Source: Branchiostoma belcheri
Lineage: Eukaryota; Chordata; Leptocardii; Amphioxiformes; Branchiostomatidae
Length of the DNA stretch: 64,000 nucleotides
Assembly (NCBI RefSeq): GCF_001625305.1
Contig: NW_017804120.1
Coordinates: forward strand, 1,539,239 to 1,603,238
Reading direction: 5' to 3'
The stretch's first letter is position 1; the number at the start of each line of letters is the position of its first letter. Made by a program: the position numbers and the translations under genes. The notes beneath the pieces were generated by a model, which ran no database searches, was not told the origin of the DNA, and saw only the letters and a list, made by a program, of their open reading frames with translations. This document shows, piece after piece, positions 1 to 11,194 of this stretch.

Positions 1-196
1 TAAATGAAACAAAGTTGCATTGTTACATTGAAAAACTAGGAAGAAGAGGACTTTCTTCAACTGTTTGAGCAAAAATATGCCTTTTATTGTCGATTGTGCA
101 GTTGATTTAGAACCTAATTTTTTTTTTTTGCAAATCAGAAAAAAAATGGACAGGGCGAACCGAGAAACAACTACATGTAATTAAATTGGTGTGGCC
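1..196. mobile_element. MITE family A, right part, cut by window edge
   Basis: The segment carries the family's A-rich stretch ending in gcaaatcagaaaaaa and the right end AATTAAATTGGTGTGGCC, followed by TAA at 197-199. The same end occurs in full copies at 40448, 50842, 51557 and 54810. Those copies have 3-bp TAA/TTA flanks, as in PIF/Harbinger-type elements. No coding capacity is seen. Confidence 0.7.
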
Positions 197-199
197 TAA

Positions 200-1020
200 A
201 GTACAAAGGACTAGTAACTAACCAAAGCAGCAGTTAGGTATACACCAAAAGAAAGAAAATGAACATTTTATTAACATATCAGGAATACGGAATAGTACCG
301 ATATTAACTGAGAGTTTCCGTTACATTGGTAAACCGTGGAGCAGGAAGAAATTTACATGTAAGTACAGAATGGGTTCTGTCCTTGGTGCTGATCGGGACA
401 TCCGCGATTGTCAGCTGCAGTTTACAGCCAACTTGACAGGTGGCGCTGCAGCACGGGTCATACATGTAAGCAAAACATAGTGTATGATAGTGTATGTCAC
501 CAGTAGCACGATCGCTGCTTGTATTGGTAAACTGCTGTTATGTCCTTGCTTGAAGTCTTATTATTTCACTACAGTAGTGGTCCGGGCAAATTTATTGAAT
601 CGAATCAAACCGAATCACATTTTGAATCATGAACGGGACTATAGTCCGTTAGGTTATCCTAGTGTCTATCGAGGTTGGGGCGGGTTCTCTTCGGGGCTAC
701 ATGAGCTCTTCCCCGCCCGACTCTGCTGCTGGGTTCCCCGGTAGCTTTTGCAGTGTTAGCGAGTACAAGGAACCCCGTTACAAAACGGATAACACCCAGG
801 TTAGGCTACCAGTTTTCCAATATGTGTGATTTGGGAGAAAACGGCGATTTTCAAAACAATCCGTAGTGTATACTAGTATATGAGCTGATACTATAGTATG
901 ACATACTATGAACATGTAGTTGAGGAAAATTAAATTACCAAAAAAACACAAGGAGCACAGAAACAACATTGTCACTGCAGAATGTACTGTTATAAAGTGG
1001 AACAGGCAGAATTTCATATA
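200..1020. other. No gene seen; GC-rich repeat at about 672-745
   Basis: No exon with plausible coding content and splice signals was found. The block at about 672-745 (cggggct, gagctcttccccgcccg) resembles the interior of the element at 1021-1292, so it is probably a fragment of that family. Confidence 0.4.
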
Positions 1021-1292
1021 TAGCCTGGTATCCAGTCTTACGTGGTAGGGACGGGCGCTCCTCGGGGCTGCAGGAGCTCTTCCCCGCCCGCCTGAGCTAG
1101 GTTTCCCGGTGGGTATTTCACGAGAGATTGGTTAGCCCTGTTCGTGTTAAGGCAAATCAAATCCCCAAGCATGCCATCTCTTTTAGCGTAACGGGTCGGC
1201 CTGTTGTACTGGGCGGGGGAAGCTAGTTGGGCCCCCGAAGACACAGCCTGCCTGAACACCCCCAACATCACGTAAGACTGGATACCAGGCTA
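1021..1292. mobile_element. Short TIR element (TAGCCTGG family)
   Basis: The segment begins TAGCCTGGTATCCAGTC and ends with the exact reverse complement, a perfect 24-bp terminal inverted repeat around about 220 bp of GC-rich sequence. No ORF is conserved, so this is a non-autonomous DNA element. Related TAGCCTGG ends recur at 2524, 34857 and 41034. Confidence 0.7.
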
Positions 1293-2235
1293 AATTCTAT
1301 ATGGCCTGTACTTTGGAATTAGGGCATGGCGAGACTATAGCTGTAAGCTTGTGGCCTGAACATCTGTTCTGTCTCATCACAAAACGTCACTTTGTGATAA
1401 ATTCGGCGTCATTCTTGCACCGGATCGTGCCTTGTGAACACACGGGGCTGAGACCGGCCGGGCCCGGGACAACTTCAACCCACACCTCCTCGGTAAGGTT
1501 ACCAAAATATCCTTAAAGAACATACAGTCAAATTGAAGTATGCTTATATTGTTTAACTCTTTTTGAAGTGTGTGGTATACGTTTGCATGCGGTGTGACCG
1601 CAAGGACACTCACCTATAAATGAAGCGTGCCAGATTTTTCTTGGCACAAAAATCGCTTAGTTTTAAAAGCAGGCTTGGGCTTGCATGTGGTCATGAAAAG
1701 GATATACAACGATATTTTCTTTATTATCAAAAGTTTGACAGATTCACATGAAAGAAATGCTGCTTAAAGGGGTTATCAAATGGTGGAATTGTTCTAAAAA
1801 GAACTGTATTTTCTTCCTTCGCCATGTTTTGAGCAAGGAAAGAGACGTACAGTGTATGTAACATGACAGGTTGGCTTAGCCCTTTTAGTAGACCGTCTTT
1901 CAAGATCCATCCGCGGACTACAACTGTCAAACTAAAGCAACTAGCAAAACAATTTCTCCAACTTTATTAACGCACTCATCATTGCTGACTACCATGTATA
2001 CCGCAGTCTCTTTCGTACGAAATTTGGAGGAAATCAAAACAAGGAAGTTGCAGTGAAACTACGTACACGTTTTATCACAGCGTCCAAGAAGTGGGAATTC
2101 GAATGGGGGTTTCGCGGGAGGGTGGATGGTGCGTGATACAACACAGATGGCATGGTCTGTCTCACATGCCGGACTTATCAGATAAAACAGCGTTCCAAAA
2201 ACTTCAGCATCGGTTCACAGATATCGATTTTGTTA
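1293..2235. other. No gene seen
   Basis: Only short unsupported ORFs are present. There is no recognisable protein motif and no repeat copy strong enough to name. Confidence 0.4.
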
Positions 2236-2474
2236 CTCTCCAAGCAGAGGTTTGGGTTTTGGGCATCATTTTGGCGTGTTTTTAGCCTTTTTTTTTATCG
2301 GGGCTTCTTTTTTGCACTGGAATTTTTGTCATCGTTGAGTTGGGATGGAAAAAAACCCTGTGCAAAACCGCACAGACATCTTTGGAGCCTAAAGTCAAGT
2401 CGTAGTGAAACCCCGATAAAAAAGCCTAAAAACACACCAAAAATGCCCCAAAACCCAAACCTCTGCTTGGAGAG
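2236..2474. mobile_element. MITE with CTCTCCAAGCAGAGG inverted termini
   Basis: The left end CTCTCCAAGCAGAGGTTTGG and the right end CCAAACCTCTGCTTGGAGAG are inverted copies. The interior is also partly palindromic (atcggggcttctttttt against its complement near 2417). It is flanked by TTA on the left and TAA on the right. A related end lies at 37473. Confidence 0.7.
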
Positions 2475-2523
2475 TAAGATTTTGTAGCCTTAATGCCAGA
2501 CTGTTTCCATCCTCGGCTATAGT

Positions 2524-2687
2524 AGCCTGGGTGCCAGACTTGTGTGCAGGACAACTGTAAGCCTAGTGTGCTGTGGGTCTGACACCCAGGCTACGGCTCT
2601 AGCCCGTGTACATGATAAAATGTTTTCGAGGGCATGTTTGCCCTAGACTAGAGCCGAGGAGCTAGCTGTTTGGCATCCAGGCTACTG
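2524..2687. repeat. Inverted repeats of the TAGCCTGG family
   Basis: TAGCCTGGGTGCCAGAC at 2524 pairs with GTCTGACACCCAGGCTA near 2577-2593. A further CCAGGCTA end lies near 2685. These look like nested short TIR elements. Confidence 0.5.
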
Positions 2688-3579
2688 TTTTCTTTCCGAA
2701 CGGAATTAGATCTTTTGAGCTAGAAACGGAGTGTGAAAAATCTTTGAATGTCTTTTTAGTTTAGATTGGAAAAGAAAGTCACACAATAAAAATGCAAACG
2801 AACATTTATGCATGAAAAGACTCCAATAGCAAATTCTAAAGCAAAGTCCATTCGTATAGAACCACACACGTTGAAAGCCTTGAAAGAGGATGTACTTTCT
2901 TGTTATCCTAGAAATACAATTATATAAACCCCAGATAAGCTTATATTACATTAAACATTCATTCATATCAGAATAGGTTTCGCTACCGCAAACCTGACAC
3001 CCAAAAATGACACAAAATACTTCGTATAGACAAGGAGATTTAACCTCTTTGGTATAGATTATCCCACATTCTTGAGTGTTTCTCAATTCTATTGTGCCTC
3101 CGAGCATTGGTGTATTGTACGTGTATGTCACTCTTGATGTGAAACCTAATATTGTTGTTCTCTAGACAAAGCCTGTATCACAAACATGATCTGTTCCCAC
3201 ATTTTCCATTGTACAAAAAAGCCAGAAGAAGTTGACAACCCCGATTAGCTCAGTAACTAGAACACTTTGTATTAGATCTAGCTTAGCTATACCTTGTATG
3301 TTCCTTATGTATGTAAACCAAGTCAAGTAGTGTATCTTTTGTCTTCACTTTTGTATATACGTTTTGTTATGTGTCTGTTAAGTCTTGACCTGTACCTAGT
3401 CCGTCGTAGCATGAATGTACAATAAAGGTCTTTCATCATCTTTCTATCCTTCGTTGCATCGAAACTAGAAGTGCCTCCGAAACTCGGGGCCTCCTACGTA
3501 AGTTTGAGTCATGTGTGCGGCGGGATGTCTGCGGTTGAGCCCGCGGGGAGACAGCTGACCTTCCGCGTTCTCCGGTCCG
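2688..3579. other. No coding gene seen; possible retroelement or transcript 3' end near 3420
   Basis: No coding exon was found. An AATAAA with a following T-rich stretch at 3420-3440 (acaataaaggtctttcatc) resembles the 3' end of a transcript or of a LINE-type element on the + strand. No associated ORF is present. Confidence 0.3.
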
Positions 3580-3707
3580 TTTAAAAGCCGACAACAGACA
3601 TGTTAACACGGCACTTCAGGTCAGAGGTACTACCAACAACTACAAGGTTCCCAGTCAAGCACCTACTGTAGCTAGGGCCTCGAATACGCCATTTGGCTTG
3701 GCTGAAG
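3580..3707 (+). promoter_or_regulatory. Candidate promoter and 5' UTR exon of the R-SNARE gene
   Basis: A TATA-like TTTAAAA at about 3580-3586 lies 30 bp upstream of a candidate start region. It is followed by a stretch ending in a good donor, GAAG|GTAAGC, after 3707. The coding exon of the next gene has an in-place acceptor (ttcaattag) at 4990, so a noncoding first exon spliced to 4991 is plausible. This is inference from signals only. Confidence 0.35.
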
Positions 3708-3832
3708 GTAAGCCTGTTTTGTGTCGTTTGTTCTGTTCATGGGGTTTTCCTCCAACGTTGTTTTTCTTTCCTTGCCTTTCCTTGAAATGTTGTTGTTCTA
3801 ATCAGCTTTCGTTTTATGTATCGGCATGATAA

Positions 3833-4016
3833 GGGCCTGCATGCCCTTTTCGTAAGGCGTAATCAGGCCTTTTTAGTATTCGTAATCCGTAGGAAGCCTC
3901 CAATAAATCAACGTAATTCGTAATAGTACATTAAGTCGTAATCAGCTCTGAGACTTTCGTGATCGGCGACGAACATTTTGCGTACTCGTAATCACTACTC
4001 TCCCTCATGCAGGCCC
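3833..4016. mobile_element. Short TIR element with repeated cgtaat motifs
   Basis: The ends GGGCCTGCATG and CATGCAGGCCC are inverted copies. The interior repeats the word cgtaat or gtaatc about seven times in either spacing. It is noncoding. Confidence 0.45.
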
Positions 4017-4117
4017 TCATGATAGGTACCTCCCACTCAGCCCTCCTATAAAGGCCCCCTCCCTTTCTTTCTCTACTTGCCTTTCTCTCTTCATAGCCTC
4101 GAAGAGGATTTGAAAGC

Positions 4118-4256
4118 GTCTGGAAAGAATAGAAATTGGCAAAATAATGGTCAGATAACATGCATATGCCAGGAGAGTTGGTCAGGGGCACTTGCCGCTT
4201 CGGAAGGCTTCAAAACTGGTTATCTGTCTATTTGCCCAATTTCTATTCTTTCCAGT
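4118..4256. repeat. Inverted repeat, arms of about 40 bp
   Basis: GGAAAGAATAGAAATTGG near 4120 is matched by CCAATTTCTATTCTTTCC near 4235-4253, and the flanking bases also pair. It would form a hairpin with about 60 bp of loop. It is likely a small transposon remnant. Confidence 0.55.
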
Positions 4257-4331
4257 AGCTTTCGAAGTCTGGTAGAGGGTATCTCTTTCTACCTCACCCT
4301 GACTATACTGAAAATGGTCGCAGTCTTTATA

Positions 4332-4600
4332 GGCCACACCAATTTAATCTATTGGTTCTCGGAATTTTTCATTAAAAATATATGAAGCGACAGGGCGAAA
4401 AAAATAAAAACAGGTCTAGGCGTCCTTTTTTCGCTCCAAATTCTACGATAGGGGCCATGAAGTCAACACAAAAGGCTGGCCATGGGTTAACATTTAAACA
4501 ATGAATTTTTAATCAAACCACTGCATTGGTGGATAGAAAACTATAGGAACTAGGAAGAAAATGATTTTCCTTTTAGAGAAAATCCGTATAAAACGCTATT
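4332..4600. mobile_element. MITE family A, left part
   Basis: The segment starts GGCCACACCAATTTAATC and continues with family A body words (gaagcgacagggcgaaaaaa, ccatgaagtcaacacaaaag). The right end is lost or diverged. Confidence 0.6.
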
Positions 4601-4732
4601 TTTTATAAATCTAACAACTCTTGGTGTCCTAGTGTTACCAGTACATGTAATGTTATCTAATACTAGTAAGTTGTCTGGTAGGTACATTGTGTCAGTTGAT
4701 AGTCACGAGTGATAATGAGGGGGCGTCAGCTC

Positions 4733-4821
4733 TATAAAATTCCAACAGAGATACACTTCGCCAGCGACCTCTGTCAGTAGTGAAACCATAGTCTTCTTGA
4801 CTTACTTCACCACATAAGGAG
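4733..4821 (+). promoter_or_regulatory. Second candidate promoter of the R-SNARE gene
   Basis: A canonical TATAAAA at 4733-4739 lies about 30 bp upstream of sequence that reaches a possible donor AGGAG|GTATAA at 4821. That donor could join the acceptor at 4990. It may be an alternative to the upstream promoter at 3580. It rests on signals alone; a 5' end map would decide. Confidence 0.3.
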
Positions 4822-4999
4822 GTATAACCTGATAGGGTACTTCAAGTGCAATTTCAGGGTGAAAACTAGATTTTCAAAGTCAATTTCTGGTCATTTTTCA
4901 AATGTAGTAACTTGAATCAATCCGATCCCATAGCAGCTTTGAAAGTGGAATAATCCAAACCATTATTTTTTCCTTACATTTTTCAATTAGATTCGAGCC

Positions 5000-7843
5000 A
5001 TGGCGACAGACAGACTGGATCAGTACAGTTCCAAAATCCGTGACGTATCGAAAGCGAAGCCAAAGAAATCCAAAATTCATCTCAAACGTGTCTTCAGACG
5101 CAAGAAGAAAGGACAACGTAAGGGGAAACAGGTCAATGAAGTTACGCCACCTAGCGATTCGTGTCCGAACTTATCTCCTGGTGCCACCACCTGTCAAAAC
5201 GCCCACGAGTCAACTTCGGACGGAAAAGTTCAAGTAACATCAACAGAAGAACCAATCCAAGAACACTCGAGGAAGCAGAAACAGGAACCCTCAACAAAAG
5301 GGGGAAAACCAAAAAAAGAGACCGAGACTAACTCCACGGAAATTTCGGGGCCGAAGAAATCCAAAATTCATCTCGAACGTGTCTTCAAACGCAAGAAGAA
5401 AGGACAACGTAAAGAGAAACAGGTCAATGAAGTTTCGCCACCTAGCGATTGGAGTTCGAACTTATCTCCGGGTGACACCACCTGTCAAAACGCCCACGAG
5501 TCAACTTCGGACGGAAAAGTTCAAGTAACATCAACAGAAGAACCAATCCAAGAACACTTGAGGAAGCCGAAACAAGAACCCTCAACACAAGGGGGAAAAC
5601 AAAGACAAGAGGCCGAAACTAACTCCACCGAACTTCCGGGGCCGAAGAAATCCAAAATTCATCTCAAACGTGTCTTCAAACGCAAGAAGAAAGGACAACG
5701 TAAGGGGAAACAGTTCAATGAAGTTACGCCACCTAGCGATTCATGTCCGAACTTATCTCCGGGTGACACCACCTGTCAAAACGCCCACGAGTCAACTTCG
5801 GACGGAAAAGTTCAAGTAACATCAACAGAAGAACCAATCCAAGAACACTTGAGGAAGCCGAAACAAGAACCCTCAACACAAGGGGGAAACAAAGACAAGA
5901 GGCCGAAACTAACTCCACCGAACTTCCGGGGCCGAAGAAATCCAAAATTCATCTCAAACGTGTCTTCAAACGCAAGAAGAAAGGACAACGTAAGGGGAAA
6001 CAGTTCAATGAAGTTACGCCACCTAGCGATTCATGTCCGAACTTATCGCTGGGTGCCACCACCTGTCAAAATGCTCACAATTCAACGTCGGACGCGAAAA
6101 TCCAAGTACATGTAGCATCAACAGAAGAACCAATCCAAGAACACTCGAGAAAGCCGAAACAAGAACCCTCAACACAAGGGGGGAAACAAAGACAAGAGGC
6201 CGAAACTAACTCCACCGAAATTGCGGGGGTGGAAATAATAGACATATCTCATGTCACAAGTTCAAACACGAGCACCAACCCTCTAACACGCGTAGGTGTA
6301 AAAGAGGAACTTTTCAAAGATGATGATAGGCCTGTGGTAACCGCAAACAAGAAAGAGCAACGTCATAAGAAGAAAAACAAGTGGTTTGTTGTTCGCTTCA
6401 GTAAAAAGACTAAAAAGACACACGACAGTGAAGCTTGTGACGACAGAAGTGAGAAAGCAAAGATAGAAACAATGAGCGAGAACGAAAAGAGAAAGGAGCT
6501 TCTAGAACACAGCACTACAATCATAAACCTTGGACGTAACGCCGAGAAAAAGAAACGTGGGCTTAAAACTCTCTGGAAGAAAGCAAAGAAGAGAAAGCGT
6601 GGGGAAAAAGACAGCTCGTCTGAAAGTGACCAGGCGGAAGGGAAGTTGAGTGACTTTCAAAATGACCGCCCGAGGCACAAGAAGTGGAAGAGGAAGTGGC
6701 CCAGACTACTTAAGAAGGAACCTAAGAAAAGCTCAAGCGACGACAGTGTTCCTGAGCCGGAGGTTGCTGATAATAAGGAACAAGTAAGAAATTTAAGGAA
6801 CTTCTGTTGAATCCATTCAATGCAACTTCAACTATTTTTGCAGTCATACGTAATGCATGCGTTTCATTTGATATTCCATTGTTAAATGCTACACAAGTAA
6901 AAACTGGAAAGGCTAAAGGTTAAATGGTTATACATGTACTGGTAATAATGGTATAATGGTAAATAGATATTTGTCTTAGTAAACAGTATTTATGTTTACC
7001 CTCGCAGAAGGAAAACATATTGTCTTTACTCCGTTTCTTCCTCCGTTTCCAAACAAAAAGTCAATGCCCTCGACCAGACGTCTGTCACCATGGTAACGGG
7101 TGCTGTGGTGTCAGATTACAATATGTAGCAACTGGCAGGACAGAGTTGGATGGTTGGCCACCATATATTTTACATGAATTTTGTTGAGTAAGAATAAACT
7201 GAGCAGTAGTTTGATAGGCCATATGAAGGTAAACATTATGCATTTGCTTTGCAAGTATTGTCTTGTGTGGCGTGTGGGGTCGTGTGGGGTAGCGGCAGAG
7301 TGCGCGACTCGGAACCTAGCTAGAGGTCCCGGGTTCAAGTCCTGACATGCCACCAATCTTGTGCCCATGGGAAAGGCACACGACTTTCCTCACTTCGCTC
7401 AGGTGGAAATGAGTATTGTCATGTCATGTATTTGTCCCGTGTTGGTGGCGGAATTAATATATAAGTTGATAAAACTTGAGTGTGCCGTCACCACGTCTGG
7501 TGATTACATGTTGGAATAAAAAAAAAGTGTTGTCTTTCTAATGGACTGATGCATTTTCCAGCCCAAACGGACGCTGGAAGACCTCCAGCGCGAAGTCACG
7601 GAAACACAGGAAATCGTCCGAGATATCGTGGAGAAGAAGTTAGCGCAACGCGACGAGAAACTGCGAGATCTCACGAGAGTTGCCGAGAACCTCGAGAAGG
7701 CTGCCGAACAGTTTCAAAAAGTGTCGAAAAAAGTTCGCTTCAAGATGTGGCTGAGGTCCAGAAAATGGACCGTTTGTACGGTCAGCACGGTGGTGGTTGT
7801 ACTTTCCCTGGGGGCTATGGTACTCTGTGTTATTTTTGTGTAA
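5000..7843 (+). CDS. Long basic-repeat protein with C-terminal R-SNARE motif and membrane anchor
   Basis: Exons 5000-6783 and 7562-7843 (phase 0, CAA|GTAAGA donor, ttttccag acceptor). The start has a strong context (gagccATGG) just after an acceptor. With one missing base near 5887 allowed for, the product is about 688 residues. Four 97-residue repeats each contain a basic block (KKSKIHLKRVFKRKKKGQRK), then come diverged basic clusters. Exon 2 encodes a synaptobrevin-like coiled coil (LEDLQREV, LAQRDEKLRDL, AENLEKAAEQF) and a hydrophobic tail at exon residues 70-93. The arginine in AQRDEKL sits at the R-SNARE zero layer. From the family, R-SNAREs drive vesicle fusion as tail-anchored proteins. 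The large lysine-rich N-terminal region is not usual for VAMPs, and its role is unknown. The SNARE call is firm; the function of the whole protein is inference. Confidence 0.78.
5069..6212 (+). repeat. Coding tandem repeat, four units of 291 bp
   Basis: The word caaaattcat starts at 5071, 5362, 5653 and 5943, giving spacings of 291, 291 and 290. The units are nearly identical in DNA, so the array is young. The 290 spacing reveals a one-base loss in unit three: gggggaaac at about 5881-5889, where unit two has gggggaaaac and unit four ggggggaaac. The reading frame shifts there and the rest of exon 1 continues open in the new frame to 6783. Confidence 0.85.
7003..7262. mobile_element. Family C element in the SNARE gene intron
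   Basis: The ends contain gaaggaaaacatattgtc and gaaggtaaacattatgca, followed by tttgctttgcaa. Similar copies lie at about 16620-16866 and, inverted, at 26385-26640. The shared interior word ccatggtaac supports a common family. It is noncoding. Confidence 0.55.
7263..7525 (+). mobile_element. tRNA-derived SINE
   Basis: The head resembles a tRNA with an A-box-like TAGCGGCAGAG and a B-box GGGTTCAAGTCC. It is followed by a body (cccatgggaaaggcac, cctcacttcgctcagg) and an A-rich tail near 7517-7526. Copies with the same body lie on the - strand at 24010-24140, and related ones near 37316 and 42013. It is not a functional tRNA gene because the acceptor stem does not close. Confidence 0.7.
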
Positions 7844-8254
7844 GACCAAACCGATGAAATTTTATGGATGACATGCTATGAAGAGTCCCAAACTAGTGAG
7901 CGCGGACGAATAAAAAAAATTCCAGTCAAAAATAAAAATGCTACTAAACCACAGGAATACAAAACTGGTATTGTGAATTTGCGGCAGTACATAGTGCCGT
8001 ATACGACAAGCCGGCACATGCTGGCTTTTGTGGAATTTATGAATCGGCACCGTGCGTATGTACTGAGTTCTTGAGTCATGGAGGTTCGGTAGCCCGTCCT
8101 CTAAAGTTACAACCGGCTCCGTATTGTCGCTAACTACCATGGACTACCCAGGTCTAGATCTTAGAGCCTCGGAGGACGTGACTTTTTTTTTGAGAACAGG
8201 CGAAAATCAATGCGCGCGCGGGGATGTCATCCATAAAATTAAGTCAGTGTGGCC
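7844..8254. mobile_element. MITE family B inserted at the SNARE stop codon
   Basis: The 411-bp element has ends GACCAAACCGATGAAATTTT and AAAATTAAGTCAGTGTGGCC. Nearby inner words atggatgacat and atgtcatccat are inverted copies. The flanking TAA at 7841-7843 and 8255-8257 is a 3-bp target duplication, as in PIF/Harbinger elements. The left TAA is the stop codon of the upstream gene. Confidence 0.8.
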
Positions 8255-8257
8255 TAA

Positions 8258-9205
8258 TTTGACAAACTGGGAACTTTGAACCACATGTCAGCACTTAAGC
8301 TTGATGTTCGAACTGTGTAATTTGGTTAAATATTTGTTCAGGTAACTACTAGTTCGTTCTGCATTCAACTTGTTTCCTGCTTTGAAATTTCAAACACCTA
8401 CTCTTAGATTACTAATACAGGGCTCGAAATACGTATTGAAAATATAAATGGTATTATTTTGGTATTATTGTTTACAACAAATGATTACGACGTATATATA
8501 CAAGTAGTATTTATACATTTTCTTATTTTTTAGATTAATTTTTCTTTAGATTTGATTTGACTAATGCTCGCCTTAAATTTATTTTGGGTAATTTTATTAA
8601 TTGATAGCAATTCTAACATACTTTATAAATGATTGTATATTGTTTAAGGTTAATATTTCACAGTTTAAGGAAAACCAAGACTTTTTTCATGTCTGAATAC
8701 ATTTGGCCACAGTAATCATGATTTGTAAACAAGACAAAGTATATATTGATGTTGTAATAAAACCCAAAATAAACCCAAACGCGTGTGTAATCATTAGTAA
8801 CTTATGATAAAATACTCTATATGCTAGATATCTGTCTCGTTACGATTTTCCCGCATCACATCTGCTTGGAGATGGCTAGTTTCCCGCCATAAACTGCAAT
8901 CAACTTCCTTCAGCTAAAGTTAGACTCACGCGCATGCGCCTTTTACTTGTCCCAATCACACATTCACCATTTCCCATTCCCAGGATGCATAGCGCCAGGA
9001 GGTAAAAATTCCCAGGTTGCATAGCGCCAAGGGGTCGGAATTATGTGTTCCTGTGGTAATTCTAAATTCGTTTATATGACAGAATCTAAATAATAAAAGC
9101 TTCTCCCTTAATATTTATATACTACAACCTCTGTACATTTCAAACTATAGTTGTATCTCCTTTGAACACACACTGCTCCAACACACACACACACACACAC
9201 TCACT

Positions 9206-9240
<35 letters not shown>

Positions 9241-9285
9241 ATACACACACACACAAAACAGAGAGAGAGAGAGAGAGAAAGAGAG

Positions 9286-9324
<39 letters not shown>

Positions 9325-10068
9325 AATTTGTCCAACAAGAAAACAACAGTATATTTCTATATCGACCGTCAAGCGCTATGCATGCTGGGAATGGGAAAGG
9401 TGGATGTTGACCCCATGACCTTTATATTACCTGGAGTTCGGTCAGACGTCTGTTGGACTTTACTACCTCGGTTTAGCGACATCTGGTCCTAGTACCACAC
9501 AACACGAAAATCAATTTTTGTATAAAGCCAACTCTTAAAAAAAAGAAGAAGTATCCCTACTTCAAAGAAGTATCCCTCTTAACTGTCTAATGGAATAGTC
9601 CAAGACCAGGTCATTTAAGGTCATTGTCAACAGCGGAAAGAATGGAGACAACTGATAGGATGTTTTTTGAGAGGAAAAATAATTGTCTATTTGATGTTTG
9701 CCCTTAGATAGTAAACTATCACGCAACAACGTGTGCGGGGATATACCACTGACTTTACAAAGTCATTGGAGGGGGTGGTGGTGTCGAAAACATACTTTAC
9801 ACCAAAGAATAGCAATTCTTATAACCTTAAAATGACCGCGAGTGACCCCTTGGACAACTGTGGCGACGTCCGCTAGGAGGTTTTTAAACTTATCGCTGAC
9901 GACAGTGCAGTGCAATGTCGCGTGATCTTTATGTTTTTACAGCCCACCCATTGGCAAATAGTTTGGTCTACACGTACATGTACACATAGTGTTTCAATAC
10001 ACCATGCAGTGACAGTCACATACAGGCCCGGGCAAATATAGGTACGGTCAAAAAGTACTTGCATGGTC
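8258..10068. other. AT-rich spacer, microsatellites, no gene seen
   Basis: No coding exon is supported. A CA-rich microsatellite spans about 9179-9257 and a GA-rich one 9261-9322. A short duplicated motif (cccaggatgcatagcgcca, then cccaggttgcatagcgcca) lies near 8981-9030. Confidence 0.6.
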
Positions 10069-10142
10069 AATATATACCGGCAGGACGATACTAGACGCAG
10101 GGAACATTCGCTCCGACGACGCAGCTCTTGAAAAGAAACAAG
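10069..10142 (+). promoter_or_regulatory. Candidate TATA promoter and 5' UTR exon of the multicopper oxidase
   Basis: AATATATA at 10069-10076 is followed, at the usual distance, by sequence that ends in a strong donor, CAAG|GTGAGT, after 10142. The first coding exon of the oxidase has an acceptor (cttcctgtcag) ending at 12265, ten bases before its ATG. A noncoding first exon spliced to 12266 is therefore likely. Confidence 0.45.
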
Positions 10143-10779
10143 GTGAGTTTAGGAATTGCATTTTTGAAAATAAAATTTTAAGTTATCTCTTATAGTGTCC
10201 GAAGAAAGTATTTCTTTGTTATCAACTTTGAATAAAAAAGTGGAAGTTAAGACGAAGTCAAAACTCAAGCTTTCCTCCTTTTAGCTCTTGTTATCATTAA
10301 AAGTGTTGCAACCCTGAAGTTATGACACAGATAGTAAGATACATTTCCTTTTCTTACCACAACTGAGGAATTAATAGGTTTGCCATATAAACTATAAGTT
10401 AAATATTAAGATTTGACCTAAATTCCATTTAGACTGGGTCAAACTGTACACTAGTATGAAATTCACATTGTTTCGTATCACTTTGTAAAATGTCACGGAC
10501 GTTTTGTGGTCCTTTTGTTTTTAATATACTTGCAATTATTTTGCATTTTTAACAAATTTGGTTTAAAGCGAAAATGATAGCAGTGTTAAACTTTCGCAGG
10601 CTAGGAAATATGAAATGGACATTAACTTCAACTTCAAACATATTAACAAATTGTGATATCTGCCTAAAAGTTTGTTTTTGTCTTGTTTTGATTTTAAATA
10701 TCTGCAAGCGGACGTTTTGTCTCGTATTAGTTACGTGTTTTTATTTATTATCTTATAATTATGGCGCAATTTTAGATTA

Positions 10780-11191
10780 GGCCATACCGTCTTAATTTTA
10801 TGGATGACATCCTCTGAAGACCCCCAAACTAGTGCGTGCGGGCGAATAAAAAAAATTCTGGCCAAAAATAACAATGTTACTAAACCACAGGAATACAAAG
10901 CTGATATTGTTAATTTGCGGTAATACGACATATATACGTATATGACAAGCCGGCACATGCTGGCTTTTTGCAGAATTTATCAATCGGCACTGTACGTATG
11001 TACTGAGTTCTTGAGTCGTGGAGCTTCGGTAGCCTGGGTGTCCGGCTCCGTATTGTCGTTAACTACCATGAACTACCCAGGCCTAGAGCCAGGCCATAGC
11101 CTCGAGTCGGTGGACATGATCTTTTTTTTCTGAGAACAGGCGAAAATCAATGCGCGCGCGGATGTCATCCAAAAAATTCAGTCGTGTGGCC
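10780..11191. mobile_element. MITE family B, full copy
   Basis: The ends GGCCATACCG and GTGTGGCC are flanked by TTA on both sides (10777-10779 and 11192-11194). The inner words tatggatgacatcc and gatgtcatcc are inverted. At 412 bp it matches the copy at 7844. Confidence 0.8.
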
Positions 11192-11194
11192 TTA

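Noticed and set aside
7288..7360. Possible functional tRNA gene
   Set aside because: A- and B-box words exist, but the acceptor stem does not pair, and the sequence continues into a SINE body found in other copies.
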